DNA of 64,000 nucleotides from Marasmius tenuissimus (Eukaryota; Basidiomycota; Agaricomycetes; Agaricales; Marasmiaceae), in assembly GCA_029532415.1 (NCBI GenBank), contig JAQOTA010000068.1:1-64000 (forward strand), given 5' to 3'. Position 1 is the first letter of the stretch. The number at the start of each line of letters is the position of its first letter. This document shows positions 11,330-21,700 of this stretch, piece by piece. Both the position numbers and the translations under genes were made by a program. Below the pieces are notes generated by a model. That model had not been told where the DNA came from, searched no databases, and worked only from the letters and a program-made list of their open reading frames with translations.

Positions 11330-13722
11330 ATGGCGAAATCGAAATCGAAATCATCTAAACCCACCCCGGCCACGCAATCAGCTCCGACCGACCTCACCCA
11401 GCCAGTCCCTGAGCCGAAGTATGCGGAGGGAGGCTTCGACAGGGCCTATACGGCCATCCTCCACGATCATTACTTTGAAGAGTGGAAAGAATTCGTTCAC
11501 AAAGTCAACCCCGAAGGTGGAGACAGTCGACGGATCCCAGCCATTGCCGATTGGAAGACGGAGAAGGCTGAGGAGATCATGGAGCTCATCAAACGCGGAA
11601 CTGCTCCTTGGGACAAATGCCAGAAGCTCGACCCGAATCAAAAGAGGACTCATGTCGAGGTAAGTCGTGATGTTTCTCGTGTGAACGGTCAAATACTGAT
11701 GCCTGTCACAGCGGTGTGTCCGTTGGTTCACCAACCAGCGGTTCCATAAATTGGTCAAGCAGAGTGACGGCTTTACACGTCAGGACGCTCGCGACGCTAT
11801 CGACAAGCTGATGCGTTTCTCGTCTGTGGTGAAGCCTCGCAAGCTTTTCCAAGAGGAACGAAGCGAGGCCATCAACAAGGAGGCGAAGAAGCTTACGCAT
11901 CTACACCAGGCGACTCGATGGTCTGTGGCAGAGTCCCAGATGTGGCAGAAAGAGGATAAAGTGGAATGGGATACGAAGGCAAAGGCGCACTACAATGTGG
12001 AACAGTAAGCTGTCCGCCATTGCTCCTTCAATTTGGACACTTACATGAACTGACTTAGGAACCAAGCGGAACTTCGGACGCTGCTCCAACTGTTCCTGGA
12101 TGCTCTCGCGACTTCTGGTCACGTTGGCCCTGTCCAAGCTTTCATGATCGTTTCGACTCGGGACTCCGACGGACACGTCGACACGGGAATGTAGGTGGTC
12201 TCGTCTACCCCATTTCCTCTGGGTTGTCTAATCGTGTTCTCCTGCAGGGTTGAGGCTGGGTCGAGCAAGACGGAATTCATCAAAACGTGGAAGGCGGGCA
12301 GAACCTCCAAAGAATGCGAGGAGGAAGCTCATAAGGTGTTTCGTAGTGTCTTCGACAGATGGGCGAAGGAAGTTCTGCCTTTCCCAGCATCGAGCAACGA
12401 AGAGCAAGTCGAGACGGGATTCAACGAGAACGACGACGGCCACTTGCTTTTCCCCGCAATCGATGTTCTGGAGACGCCGCCCGGGGAAGTGGCGAAGTTG
12501 GTTGTCCATTACCTAGAACTGGTCTTCGGTAGGTTTATCTACGTTTGATATACCTCCGTGCGGTCACTTACTGACAAATCACATAGAACGACAGCATGGA
12601 AGAGAACTGCCGTGGTCCAACGTTGTGGCATCGCCGCAGAGATTCTACGATACCACGGTACTCACCTGCCCCATCGTGAACCTCAGAGACAGCAAAGGCA
12701 AGGGCAGCGTGGCGCAAGTCATAGCTCTTGCTGAACAGCTTCACGGGCTATCCTCTCCCTTCCAATTCCATTCTTCTCTCAAAGCCTTGCAGCCTACCCC
12801 CGGTGTGAGTGCAAGTGGCAGTTCGAGCGTCGAATTGTCTTCCGCCTTGGATACCGACAAGGGAAAGACCCCTGGCTCCTGTGGAGAACCGTCGATGGAC
12901 TTGGACTCGGCAGACGCAATATCACCCTCTGGTGGAGCCAGAATTGGGCATGCTGTGGGCGACCAGCCGATCTCGGAAGAAGACGGCTCAGATATCCCGG
13001 AGCCGGAGCCCTTGGCGGTGTTCACTGAGGAGGAGACTGAACATCGGCTCGAACATGATCGGTGAGATCTACGTACTTACCTCATGGCCCACATCACTAA
13101 CCAGCCCGTAGTGCGATTCCCGATGCAAAGAAGTCAGCGGAGATCCGAGTCCCCAAACGCGCCAAATCCAGCAAGAAGAACCAACCGACCCTCGGTGGCA
13201 ACATGCAGGAAGTGGAGGGGACCGAGGGCGAGAAGACTAATGAGAATGACCTCCGCAAGGTGTCCTCGAAAAAGTGAGTAATCGTCCTTCATCAGCAGAA
13301 ATTATGGGCGCTTACTGATTGCATGTTGGGAAGGAGGAAACGGCCTGTCAGCGGCGAGCCTGTCGAGGAGGTAGCTGGACCCAGTGCTGCAACAAAGAAA
13401 CAGTACGTCTACTAATTTGTGACTAGTGCACGCCGACGGCCCGCTAATGTTCTTTCTGCAGGAAGCCGGATCCTAAGAAAGGGAAGAAAGGGGTCGTGCC
13501 TCCGCCTGCTGCAGAGATCGTACAGTGAGTATCACAGACTGGTCGTTGCGGTTTTACGTGCTGATAATGGACTTCAGGCCACGTCAGATTACGGGCAGGC
13601 GCGCCAGGGACGGGAAATTTTGGGACAATGTGGTTGAGGCGGCAAATAAGAAGGGAAGCCTAGAGCAAGAGCCCGAAGTGTTCATATCCTCGTCGCGCAG
13701 CGGAAAGGTGGTTCGCAAGTGA
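11330..13722 (+). CDS. Orphan multi-exon acidic/basic protein, candidate KDZ cargo gene
   Basis: Start MAKSKSKSSKPTPATQSAPT at 11330, stop at 13722. About nine exons can be joined with short introns: donors at about 11659, 12004, 12192, 12530, 13060, 13273, 13402 and 13523, each followed within about 50-70 bp by a CAG or TAG. The N-terminal half is globular, with an alpha-helical, Trp-containing segment (RCVRWFTNQRFHKLVK near 11712). The middle has a VEAGSSKTEFIKTW segment. From 12770 the protein becomes Ser/Glu-rich and then basic (KRAKSSKKNQ), with a C-terminus rich in Arg. The mixed globular and disordered layout with basic tail suggests a nuclear protein. No catalytic motif is visible and the family is not recognised. 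It is the last gene before the right repeat array. Confidence 0.6.
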
Positions 13723-14540
13723 TTAACGGTTAAACGGAATCCCGCATGTTCAGCACAGATGACTGCTGCCCTCTCTCATTTAACGGTTAAACAACAGGTT
13801 CCCTTTGTTAGCTTAACCTTCCTAGGCCAACGTCTTAGCGGTTTAACGACTCCCCCTTCCCTTCAAACATTCACTCCCTTCGTTTAACCCAGCACTCCTC
13901 GGTCAACGCTTTAACGGTTAAACGATGTTTCCTCGTCTTCTCGACTTAGTCTTCTCCCGTGCGCCGGTCTAACGATCTGGTGTCTTCGTTCAACTCAGCC
14001 TTCCCTCACCATCATCTCTTCTTGGATGGATCACAACACTCGGATTCCACTTGTTCAACTCTATCCTTACCTGCGCTCTCGTTCGACGGTTTAACGACTT
14101 AGCTTCTTTCTTTTTCTCTGCCACTTAATCTTCCCTGTTCAACATATCTCTTCTCCACTCTCTTCCCTGTTGAGCTTTTCACATGTCTTATTGGCGCCGC
14201 CGTTGGTGCCCCTATTCGGTGCTTAACGACGACCTTTCCCCTTTCTCCTTATGATAGCGTTTCTCATCTCGGCGCCGTGCTAATTTCTCACTTTTTCTCT
14301 TCAGTGGTTTAACGACTCATCCTTCTTCATTCCTCGTTTATCGGTCTTCACGTTTTATCGGTTGAAACTTATGTACGTTCATCTACCTTACCTACTTTAC
14401 CTATGAAGTAGTCTGTAGTCTATAGTGTACATGTAGTAGATAGTGATTGAACCGTTTAACGGGCTTGGCCCGCCCGAGTGTATTACGTTTAAACGAGGCT
14501 CCGCCCATTGTTGGTAAAATAAGCTCCGCCCATTGTTGCG
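13723..14540. repeat. Right subterminal repeat region of the putative KDZ element
   Basis: This has no coding capacity and is pyrimidine-rich. It carries at least eight copies of the TTAACGG or GTTTAACGA motif (near 13723, 13789, 13840, 13909, 13967, 14089, 14308 and 14453). Several form the palindrome TTAACGGTTAA. At the outer end CCGTTTAACGG (14452-14462) is followed by GGCTTGGCCCGCCCG and the palindrome GTTTAAAC (14487-14494), mirroring 17-60. Outside it a 16-bp unit GCTCCGCCCATTGTTG is repeated at 14498-14513 and 14523-14538. The motif AAATAAGCT at 14517-14525 also starts the window (1-9). Confidence 0.6.
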
Positions 14541-15779
14541 AGGTTGATGGTTATAGTTTCCCCGTGGTACAGTCCTTTCGAGCCCGGCCCTCATCCCCCT
14601 CGCCTCTATCGTCTGAAATCCGAATCATTCTGAACACTCCGTTCTCCAATCGAGGCACGGCTCGGTTACGCGATGTGCACGAGAGTTGAGAGTAGGCCAA
14701 CGAACTCTGGCACCGAGACGTGATATCGCCATATTTCTGGTGGAAAAAGGTGCATTGGAGGGATAGTCGTAGACTATTCGTGAGGATCAGGTGTGAGCTG
14801 AGCCAGACGTCGTGCCCCAGGCCGGGTTGGAGGGACTGGGGAACAGACGGAAGTTACTTATTCAGTGGGACCCCGGGTACAAAGCCAGTGAATGCATACC
14901 GACCTGAAAACTAATAGGTGCCCAGGAGGTACTTACGGGTGAATACAGTCGAGATCAATTTGGGCCTTTTAGCACAGCGGAATTACCATTGAATACCCTG
15001 TGAGACTCCGGGTGAGCGCTTTACTAGGATGGCTTCTCAGTAACACGTCGAGTAGGATTCAAAATGCGAGGGCATACCAAGTTTACTGTCCTAAATACGC
15101 TTCACACTGCACAGCCGTTTCCTGAAGTCTTTCCTCCACGCTCAAAAGCTGTCCCATAGACACTGCTTACCGGATGCACAGAAGAGTATTGGCCCCATAT
15201 CACCTTGAGGTTGCTGCTTTAGGGTAGTGAGTGCATATCGATCCGTTCTGAGGGTCAGTCTGTGTTGAGAGTCATGATCATGGTGGTCGTCGCGGTGGAG
15301 GCGCGCGGAGATTTTTGGTGCCCGTGCTTATTTAAACTCTCACCGAAACTACAATTAGCTCCATTCAAATTGATGACTTTGTCTAAGTTGCTACTCTGGA
15401 GGTACTTCACTTTGCGATCTGGATATGACACACGCTTACTGCCCCTTGCAACTTGCTAGCAAAATAAAACTAACTGGTCCCCACCTTTTCGGCAAGAGGA
15501 AATCAAGTTCACAGAGGCCATTCGCAGAGACGGTACGCATCGATATCGTTGATCAACTCCCCCATTGGACAGCGGGCGAAATATTGAGCCTACTCAAAAG
15601 ATGAAAAGACGTGTTCAGTTCGGCTGGCCTTGGTTAGGACGCGTCACCCGGGTAGCATCACCATGGGTACCGAGACAAATGAACCGGCGGAGGGGGAAAG
15701 GTGGACGACAGAGGACAGAACGGAGGAAATGAGTGGATACGTGGAACACGTATGCTGGTTCGTTCGTCTTCGATTGTCC
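14541..15779. other. Non-coding region between the KDZ and CACTA elements
   Basis: About 1.2 kb with only short frames on both strands. I see no splice-linked coding, RNA gene or clear repeat. Confidence 0.4.
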
Positions 15780-15782
15780 TGA

Positions 15783-17773
15783 CACAGCACAAGACCACAG
15801 ATTGTCCGACGCGGATAATCTGAGAAAAATCCTTGATGTTCAGGAGAATACTGTCCGATTACTCATGAAATACAACGTCGGATATTTTTTCCGTATTTGT
15901 TCACTTTCCGTCACATTATGTTCTGAATACATGTATGATATCGTCTTATTTTCATCAAATTATCCAGCCTCTGAACGCGATACCATGGGTGCTGCCCCAG
16001 GCTCCCCTCCCGGTTCGTTGGCTTTTGGCTTTTGTACTGCAGATTCGGGCGGGTTTAGAGAGTAGAAAATAGAATGCGATTAAGGTTATTTAATTAAGTA
16101 AGTGACAGCAATGCTGTCAGAGGCTCTGGACGACGTCAAACGTGACCACACCATTGCTGGCTCGCGTCAGATGCCCCAACCAATCCAGCACCCCATATTC
16201 AATTTTCCACCACCCAGCCCCGAAAAGCCTCCATCACCGCCTCCCTCCCTCTCACCTCAATCTGCAATAGACCCAGTACTGCTCCAGCAATCTCAAACGA
16301 TGTCGCAGGCCAGACCAGCAGACATGTCGAAGGTGGCCATGATCGCGGAGATGAACAATGCAAAAGAACGCATCGGGTCTTTGGAAGAAGAGGTTGAAGT
16401 GCTGAAAGCTGCTCGTGTGACGAGTAAGAAGCGCGAGGACAACATTGAAGAGAAACTTGCTGCTGTTCTGGCTAGGATTGACCAGTTAGAGGCAAAAGAA
16501 TTACAAAATGTAGATGAGGACACGTACGAGGCAGATGAAGAAACGGAACAGGCAGCCAACACTGAAATGGCCAGCAAGACGGAGTCGAAATCCAACGTGT
16601 ACAAGGTCAGTAATGATTCAATGACAGATACTGGGGCCAGTACTTACCTCGTTGACCCACAAGCAACTCATTCGCACCTGTATCAACGAGATGATGGGGA
16701 TTCCTCCAGGCACAAAGGATATCCCGCCGTACCCCGAGGATGAATCGGACTGGCCAGTGAATTCCCACACGAAGGAGCCCCTCCTACGTTTCCAGTGGGA
16801 CCAGCGATACAATGTCGAGCCTAATTGGACAAACATTCAGAGAATCAAACGATACATCAAAGAGAAGGGTGCCTACCATGATCCAGCTGCTGCAAAAGCC
16901 ATTGAGACAGTTGTATCGAAGGACTGCACTGATCGAATCTGGCTGCACTTTTCGGAAATGGCGAAGGAATTCAAGGGGAAGAAGAAGCAGGCGGGCAAAG
17001 ATGCAGGTCGAGGCCAAGTCGAGAATGAGGGTGGTGACGTGGCCAAGGGTGAAGTTGAGATTATTGAGGAGGCAGCGAACACTGGTCGTCTGTCTGGGTT
17101 GAAGCGGCAAACCCGTCAGAAGGCAGTAAGTCTCTTGTTCCGTTCTTCAGCTTGCTACCACTTACCACTTGACTAGAAATGCAACGTCTGAAGATGCAAG
17201 CGTGATTCCCTCCCAGAAGGGCACCCCGACCATAATCCCAAGTATGACCCGGCGATGGTCTATACACTGATGTCTGTCGATGAGGATAACCCCGACAATA
17301 AAGTTTCATATATTTCGCGGCGACCGGGCTGGCGTTCTGATGAAGTGAGTGAGATGTGTGCTCGAATTGGAACAGCTACATACCTCAATGTTGCAGCTTC
17401 AAGGTCTTTACGACCGGCTAGATGCCGTGAAGGACCCCAAGTCCAGAACAAAGTATACTCCTTGTATACGTGGCGAGCCGATCAAGGAACCTATCAAGAG
17501 AGCGGTCAAGCTGGAGATGCAAGCACGGATGTGGATGGTAGATCAAACATGGTTGGCGAAGCCGGAAAACAAGTAATATGACGAGCCTCAGCGGATCGCA
17601 ATTAGTGGGAAGTTGTGGGGGGACAAAGAGGATCCAGAAGACCTCATCAAAAAGGAGGAGGATGTCAAAGCTGTGAAGGAGGAGAAGATGAGGGAAGAGA
17701 AGAAGCGTGGACAAGGAAGTGGTGAGGGAGGGAGAGCAAGGAAGCGAAGCCACAGTGCGACTGTGAGTGGTAC
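15783..17773 (+). repeat. 1,991-bp inverted repeat, arm A
   Basis: This arm runs from the CACTA left terminus to GTGAGTGGTAC. It is matched in reverse complement by 26425-28415. Both arms have exactly 1,991 bp, and every reading frame translates identically in the two, including antisense and non-coding frames, so the DNA is identical or nearly so. Confidence 0.9.
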
Positions 17774-17822
17774 TGCCCAGACCCAGGGTGCAGGTGGGAA
17801 CACAGGAGGTGATGAATGGTAA
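16102..17822 (+). CDS. Orphan coiled-coil gene carried by the CACTA element, copy A
   Basis: The start at 16102 gives MTAMLSEALDDVKRDHTIAG. A Pro-rich segment is followed by a heptad-like coiled coil (about 16345-16500, EERIGSLEEEVEVLKAAR-like), then by spliced exons: about 16620-16660 intron, open block to 17126 (introns with GTAAGT donor), 17190-17344, and 17397-17580. The block DQRYNVEPNWTNIQRIKRYI has a compact globular look, and the later RWMVDQ-like region (ARMWMVDQTWLAKPE) I know from an expanded family of mushroom orphan proteins. An in-frame TAA at 17576-17578 interrupts that conserved part; the frame stays open beyond it to a natural-looking end at 17822 (GGNTGGDEW). The gene is therefore truncated by about 80 residues or is a pseudogene. 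Function is unknown. Confidence 0.55.
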
Positions 17823-17830
17823 AGGGTTGA

Positions 17831-18706
17831 TGATGAGCCGGCATGACGCCTAGCGCAGAGGACTACAATATGTCTATACTACTCAAGGGGGCACGCGGGA
17901 TTGAATCCCTGACCGGGGGGTAGGAGGGAGGGGGGTTGGTGGGGGGCTGGAAAAAATTTTTGGAACCCCCTACATCGGAAATTTTGAAGGCCTTGGGGAA
18001 GGTTTGATGAGTTTCCTGTGATCTGAGACACAGTAATTGGGCTTGATTCACGCCATACAGTGAGGATAACACACTCTGTGAGTGTTATGGCTTAGTTTTG
18101 GCCTAGTGGCTATGTTCTAGGGAAAAGCGGCAGTAGTTGCATGTTAGGTCCGTGATGCTGTCCTTCCCGTAGTATTTTGCCACTTAAACAGTGAGATTGA
18201 GTTAGATACCTTACTTAGGGAGGAATTATGGTCGGAAATCTGTTCCAAGGTTCATAATTGAAGTCAAGTTTGACATTGTTGACCAGCCACACAAAGGCGT
18301 GGAAAAGTATCACGTGAAATTACTATATATGGTCCGTGGGAAGCTTACGTAGGGGAGGGAGGGTCCCTCCTGAAGGCGGCTCAGAGAAAATCGACCCTAG
18401 GTCTTTTTTTTTCAAGGGTGTGCCCCATTGATACTACTACTTACCAGAGAGGAGTTTAGAGAGATAGAGGCAAGACGTAGAAGCTCAAGCACACTGTAGA
18501 TTCAGGTAGAGAACTACGAGCTTATATACATGAAGATACAATAGAGTTACCATATAAGGACGACAATAGAAATTGTACATATGAGCATAATGAACAATAA
18601 AGAATGAAACAATAGCGAATGCATTGTCCCGCATAATACAATGGCGGGAAGTATGAACCGGGACTTTGGATATACCGGGATCTAATTATAGTCCACGGAT
18701 TCAACA
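17831..18706 (-). repeat. 3' LTR of the copia element, split by a MITE
   Basis: The LTR parts are 17831-17883 and 18439-18706. Subtracting the 547-bp insert and one 8-bp target copy leaves 321 bp, the length of the other LTR. It differs from 24399-24719 at four sites, all transitions. Confidence 0.9.
17884..18430. mobile_element. hAT-type MITE inside the copia 3' LTR
   Basis: A 547-bp insert absent from the other LTR. It is flanked by an 8-bp target duplication ATACTACT (17876-17883 and 18431-18438). Its ends are CAAGGGGGCACGC and, in reverse complement, CAATGGGGCACAC, 11 of 13 bases identical. The 8-bp duplication and CA..TG ends fit the hAT superfamily. It has no coding capacity, so it needs a transposase from elsewhere. 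Confidence 0.85.
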
Positions 18707-18717
18707 CACCCCCTCGC
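18707..18717 (-). promoter_or_regulatory. Polypurine tract of the copia element
   Basis: On the minus strand GCGAGGGGGTG abuts the 3' LTR start TGTTGAATCC. This is the expected position for the primer of plus-strand DNA synthesis. Confidence 0.7.
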
Positions 18718-18748
18718 TAAGTGCAGCTGAAAAGCGCATCTGAGTGAA

Positions 18749-21700
18749 TCAAGTGGACGAATAGAAATCAAGTCCAAGGTGATCTCTGAACCGTAAGAAC
18801 TTCTCATGTCCGAGATTCTTCATAAACATGTCTGCGGGATTATAGACTCCTTCAATAGAGAACAACTCGACTTTGCCATCTTCAACACACAATCGAATGT
18901 AATGATATCGAATATCGATGTGCTTGGTTCGGCGTTCTTGAACCGGATTAGATGCAATGAAGATAGAGCCTTGATTGTCTCCGCAGATTGGAATAGGACC
19001 TAAGTCAATTCCAAGTTCAGAGAGTAGCGATCTTATCCAGGAAGCTTGACGACTGCAATCTGACAGCGCCACATACTCAGCCTCAGTGGAAGAAAGAGCT
19101 ACAGTCTTCTGGGCGTGTGATTGCCACGAGAAGATGCCGCCTGCTAACTTGAAGAAGTAGCCAGTGATCGAACAGCGTTTGATAGGATCGGCAGCCCAAT
19201 CCGAGTCTGTGAACGCAAGAAGACCTCCATCAGAGTCACCATCGTAGACAAGTGAATAATCTGATGTGCCAGCTAGATAGCGGCAGATATACAGAGCTTT
19301 ATCGAGGTGTTCCTTTGTTGGATTAGAAGAGAACTGGGAAAGCTTCGTAACTGCATAGGCAATATCAGGACATGTGCCCAGCATAATGTACAGAAGCGAC
19401 CCAATCACAGACTGGAACTTGGAGCGAATGGCAGGATTGACTGGACCATTGTTGGGAGCTGGCACATAGCCAGCAGGTAAGGGCATAGGAGCACCTTTTG
19501 CATTCTGCATCCCAAAACGTTCAAGGACTTTCTTCAGATAATCCTTCTGGTCAATCATGATCTTATTGCCTTCGCAAAGAATGCTCATGTGGAGAAACTC
19601 GCTAGCATTGCCCATATCACGACATTCCCATCAAGCCATGAACTCGGCTTTCTTCTTGTCAACAAAAGCTTTGTTAGGACCCATGAAGAGTGCATCGTCA
19701 ACGTATATGATCGCATACACAACTTCACCACTCTTCGGATCTTTGCAAATGAAGAGTCCAGCATCAGAAGTCAGGCGTTTGAAGCCTAGTACTTCCATGG
19801 ACGAGCTGAGGGTTCGCCACCACTCTAGGGCAGCTTGTTTTAGTCCATATAATGCACGACGCAGGCATAGTACCTTACGTTCTTGGCCCTTGACTTTGAA
19901 GCCTTCAGGTTGTTCCATGTAAATCTCCTCAACAAGATCGCCATAAAGAAAGGCGTTCTTAACATCAACAGAAGTGATGTACCAGTTTTTGAGAGCTGCG
20001 AGAGCAAGCATCATACAAACAGTCTCATAACGAACAACTGGTGAGAAGATCTCATCAAAGTCGACACCTTCGACTTGAGAGAAACCCTTGGCAACAAGTC
20101 TAGCTTTCTTGCGACCATTCGACTTGACGTCGAAGACCCATCTATTTCTGATGGCTTTGTGACCTTTAGGCAAGTCACAGAGTTCGAAGACCTTGCGCTT
20201 ACGAAGTGCCTCAAGTTCTTCGTGGCAAGCAGTCTTCCATTCCTTCTGTTGCTCAACAGGCAACTTTAGAATATCGCAGAGTGTCCACTCTCTGATATTA
20301 GAGAAATCAGGAGTATCGGACGTTGGAAGCGAATCGTGAACTGGAACGGCATTGTTCAACAGGTAAATCACGAATCCTACTCCCCCTTCTTGGGTCAGTC
20401 TTTCGACTACGCTTTCTTCCTCATGCGACTCAGTGCTTCCACTGGGTTCTGGAGCAGGCGGAGGCGGAAGTGGACCAGGAATCCCCTTTTTACCACCTTT
20501 GCCTTTCCTAGATCGCAAAGAGCTAGGACGATCAACTGGATGCGACGGTTCTTTGTCTCCAGTGACGTTTCTCCAAGTATTCTGAATCTCTAAGTCGCGA
20601 ATAATGTCTGAGGGTTTATTTGGGTTCCGCTTTTCCCCAAATATATTACCAGGTTGCGTTGTACCCTTCCGCTGCCTCAAAGACCGGCGTGGACCATCCG
20701 CTGCTGGTGCAGGCAGAGGAACGGCGGGTTCGCCTGGAGGCGTTGGAGGACCAGATTGAGGGAGTGGCACATCCCCTGGCGCAGGGCCACCTGCAGGTTC
20801 GTCAACCTGAGGTTCTGATCTCTTAGAAGGTTCGGAGCGACGTCTGAGATCTGGTAATGGAGTATCAAAACCGTCATCATCAGAGTCTTCATCTTCCGAA
20901 GGAATGTTGGGATTTTCACCCAAAGTAAATGGTTCACTACCGACAGGTGTGAAGCCACGAGTTTTGGCATCAGGACACTTATTGTACAGCGTCTTATCAA
21001 ACAGTGCAGTGCTACCTTTGAATACGGAATTATTACTTTGCATGAACAGGAAGCCTTTCATCCCATCTTGGTAGCTGATGAAAGTCATCAACTCACTACG
21101 AGGAGCAAGCTTGTTCTTCCTACGATCTTCAGGAATGAAGACGTAGGCTGCACAACCCATAACTCGGAGATGTGAAACATCAGGTGCTCCGCTGTAAAGC
21201 ATTTCGAATGGAGTTCACCAGCTCAATTGTTGCACAGGAGTGCGGTTGTAGAGGTGGACGGCGTGCACATGGCAGAATTCCCACCAGGACTGAGGCATAC
21301 AAGCTTCAAAGCGAAGAGCTTCAGCCTTCTCATGAATAGTCCTGTTGAATCGTTCAGCACGACCGTTTTGTTGTGGTGTATACGGTATGCTCTGATCCCT
21401 TTGGATCCCATACTCTTTTAGTACTGCATCGAACTTATCTCCTTTGTACTCTCCCCCTTCATTGGACATCCAGGTCTTGACAACAGCATTGAATTGCGTC
21501 TTGACCATAGTAAGGAAGTCCCTCAAAGTGGGTACTGCCTTGTCTTTCATCTTGAGCTTGGAGGTCCAAACGTAGGATGTGCAGTCATCGAGAAAAGAGA
21601 TGTAGTACTTGTACCGGTGATACGATTCAGCCGGGTACGACTTCAAATCCGAATGTATGCGTTCAAACGGTTTAGAAGCTCTAGTTGTAGAGTTGGGGAA

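Noticed and set aside
17884..17925. A tRNA-like 3' half (GGGATTCAATCCC on the minus strand)
   Set aside because: Only a short stem-loop is present, with no A box, anticodon arm or acceptor stem; it is part of the MITE end.
18431..18706. A 276-bp LTR with ends ATACTACT..TTCAACA
   Set aside because: This shorter boundary gave no TG..CA ends and no target duplication. Recognising the MITE insert extends the LTR to 321 bp with TG..CA ends and GTTGA on both sides.
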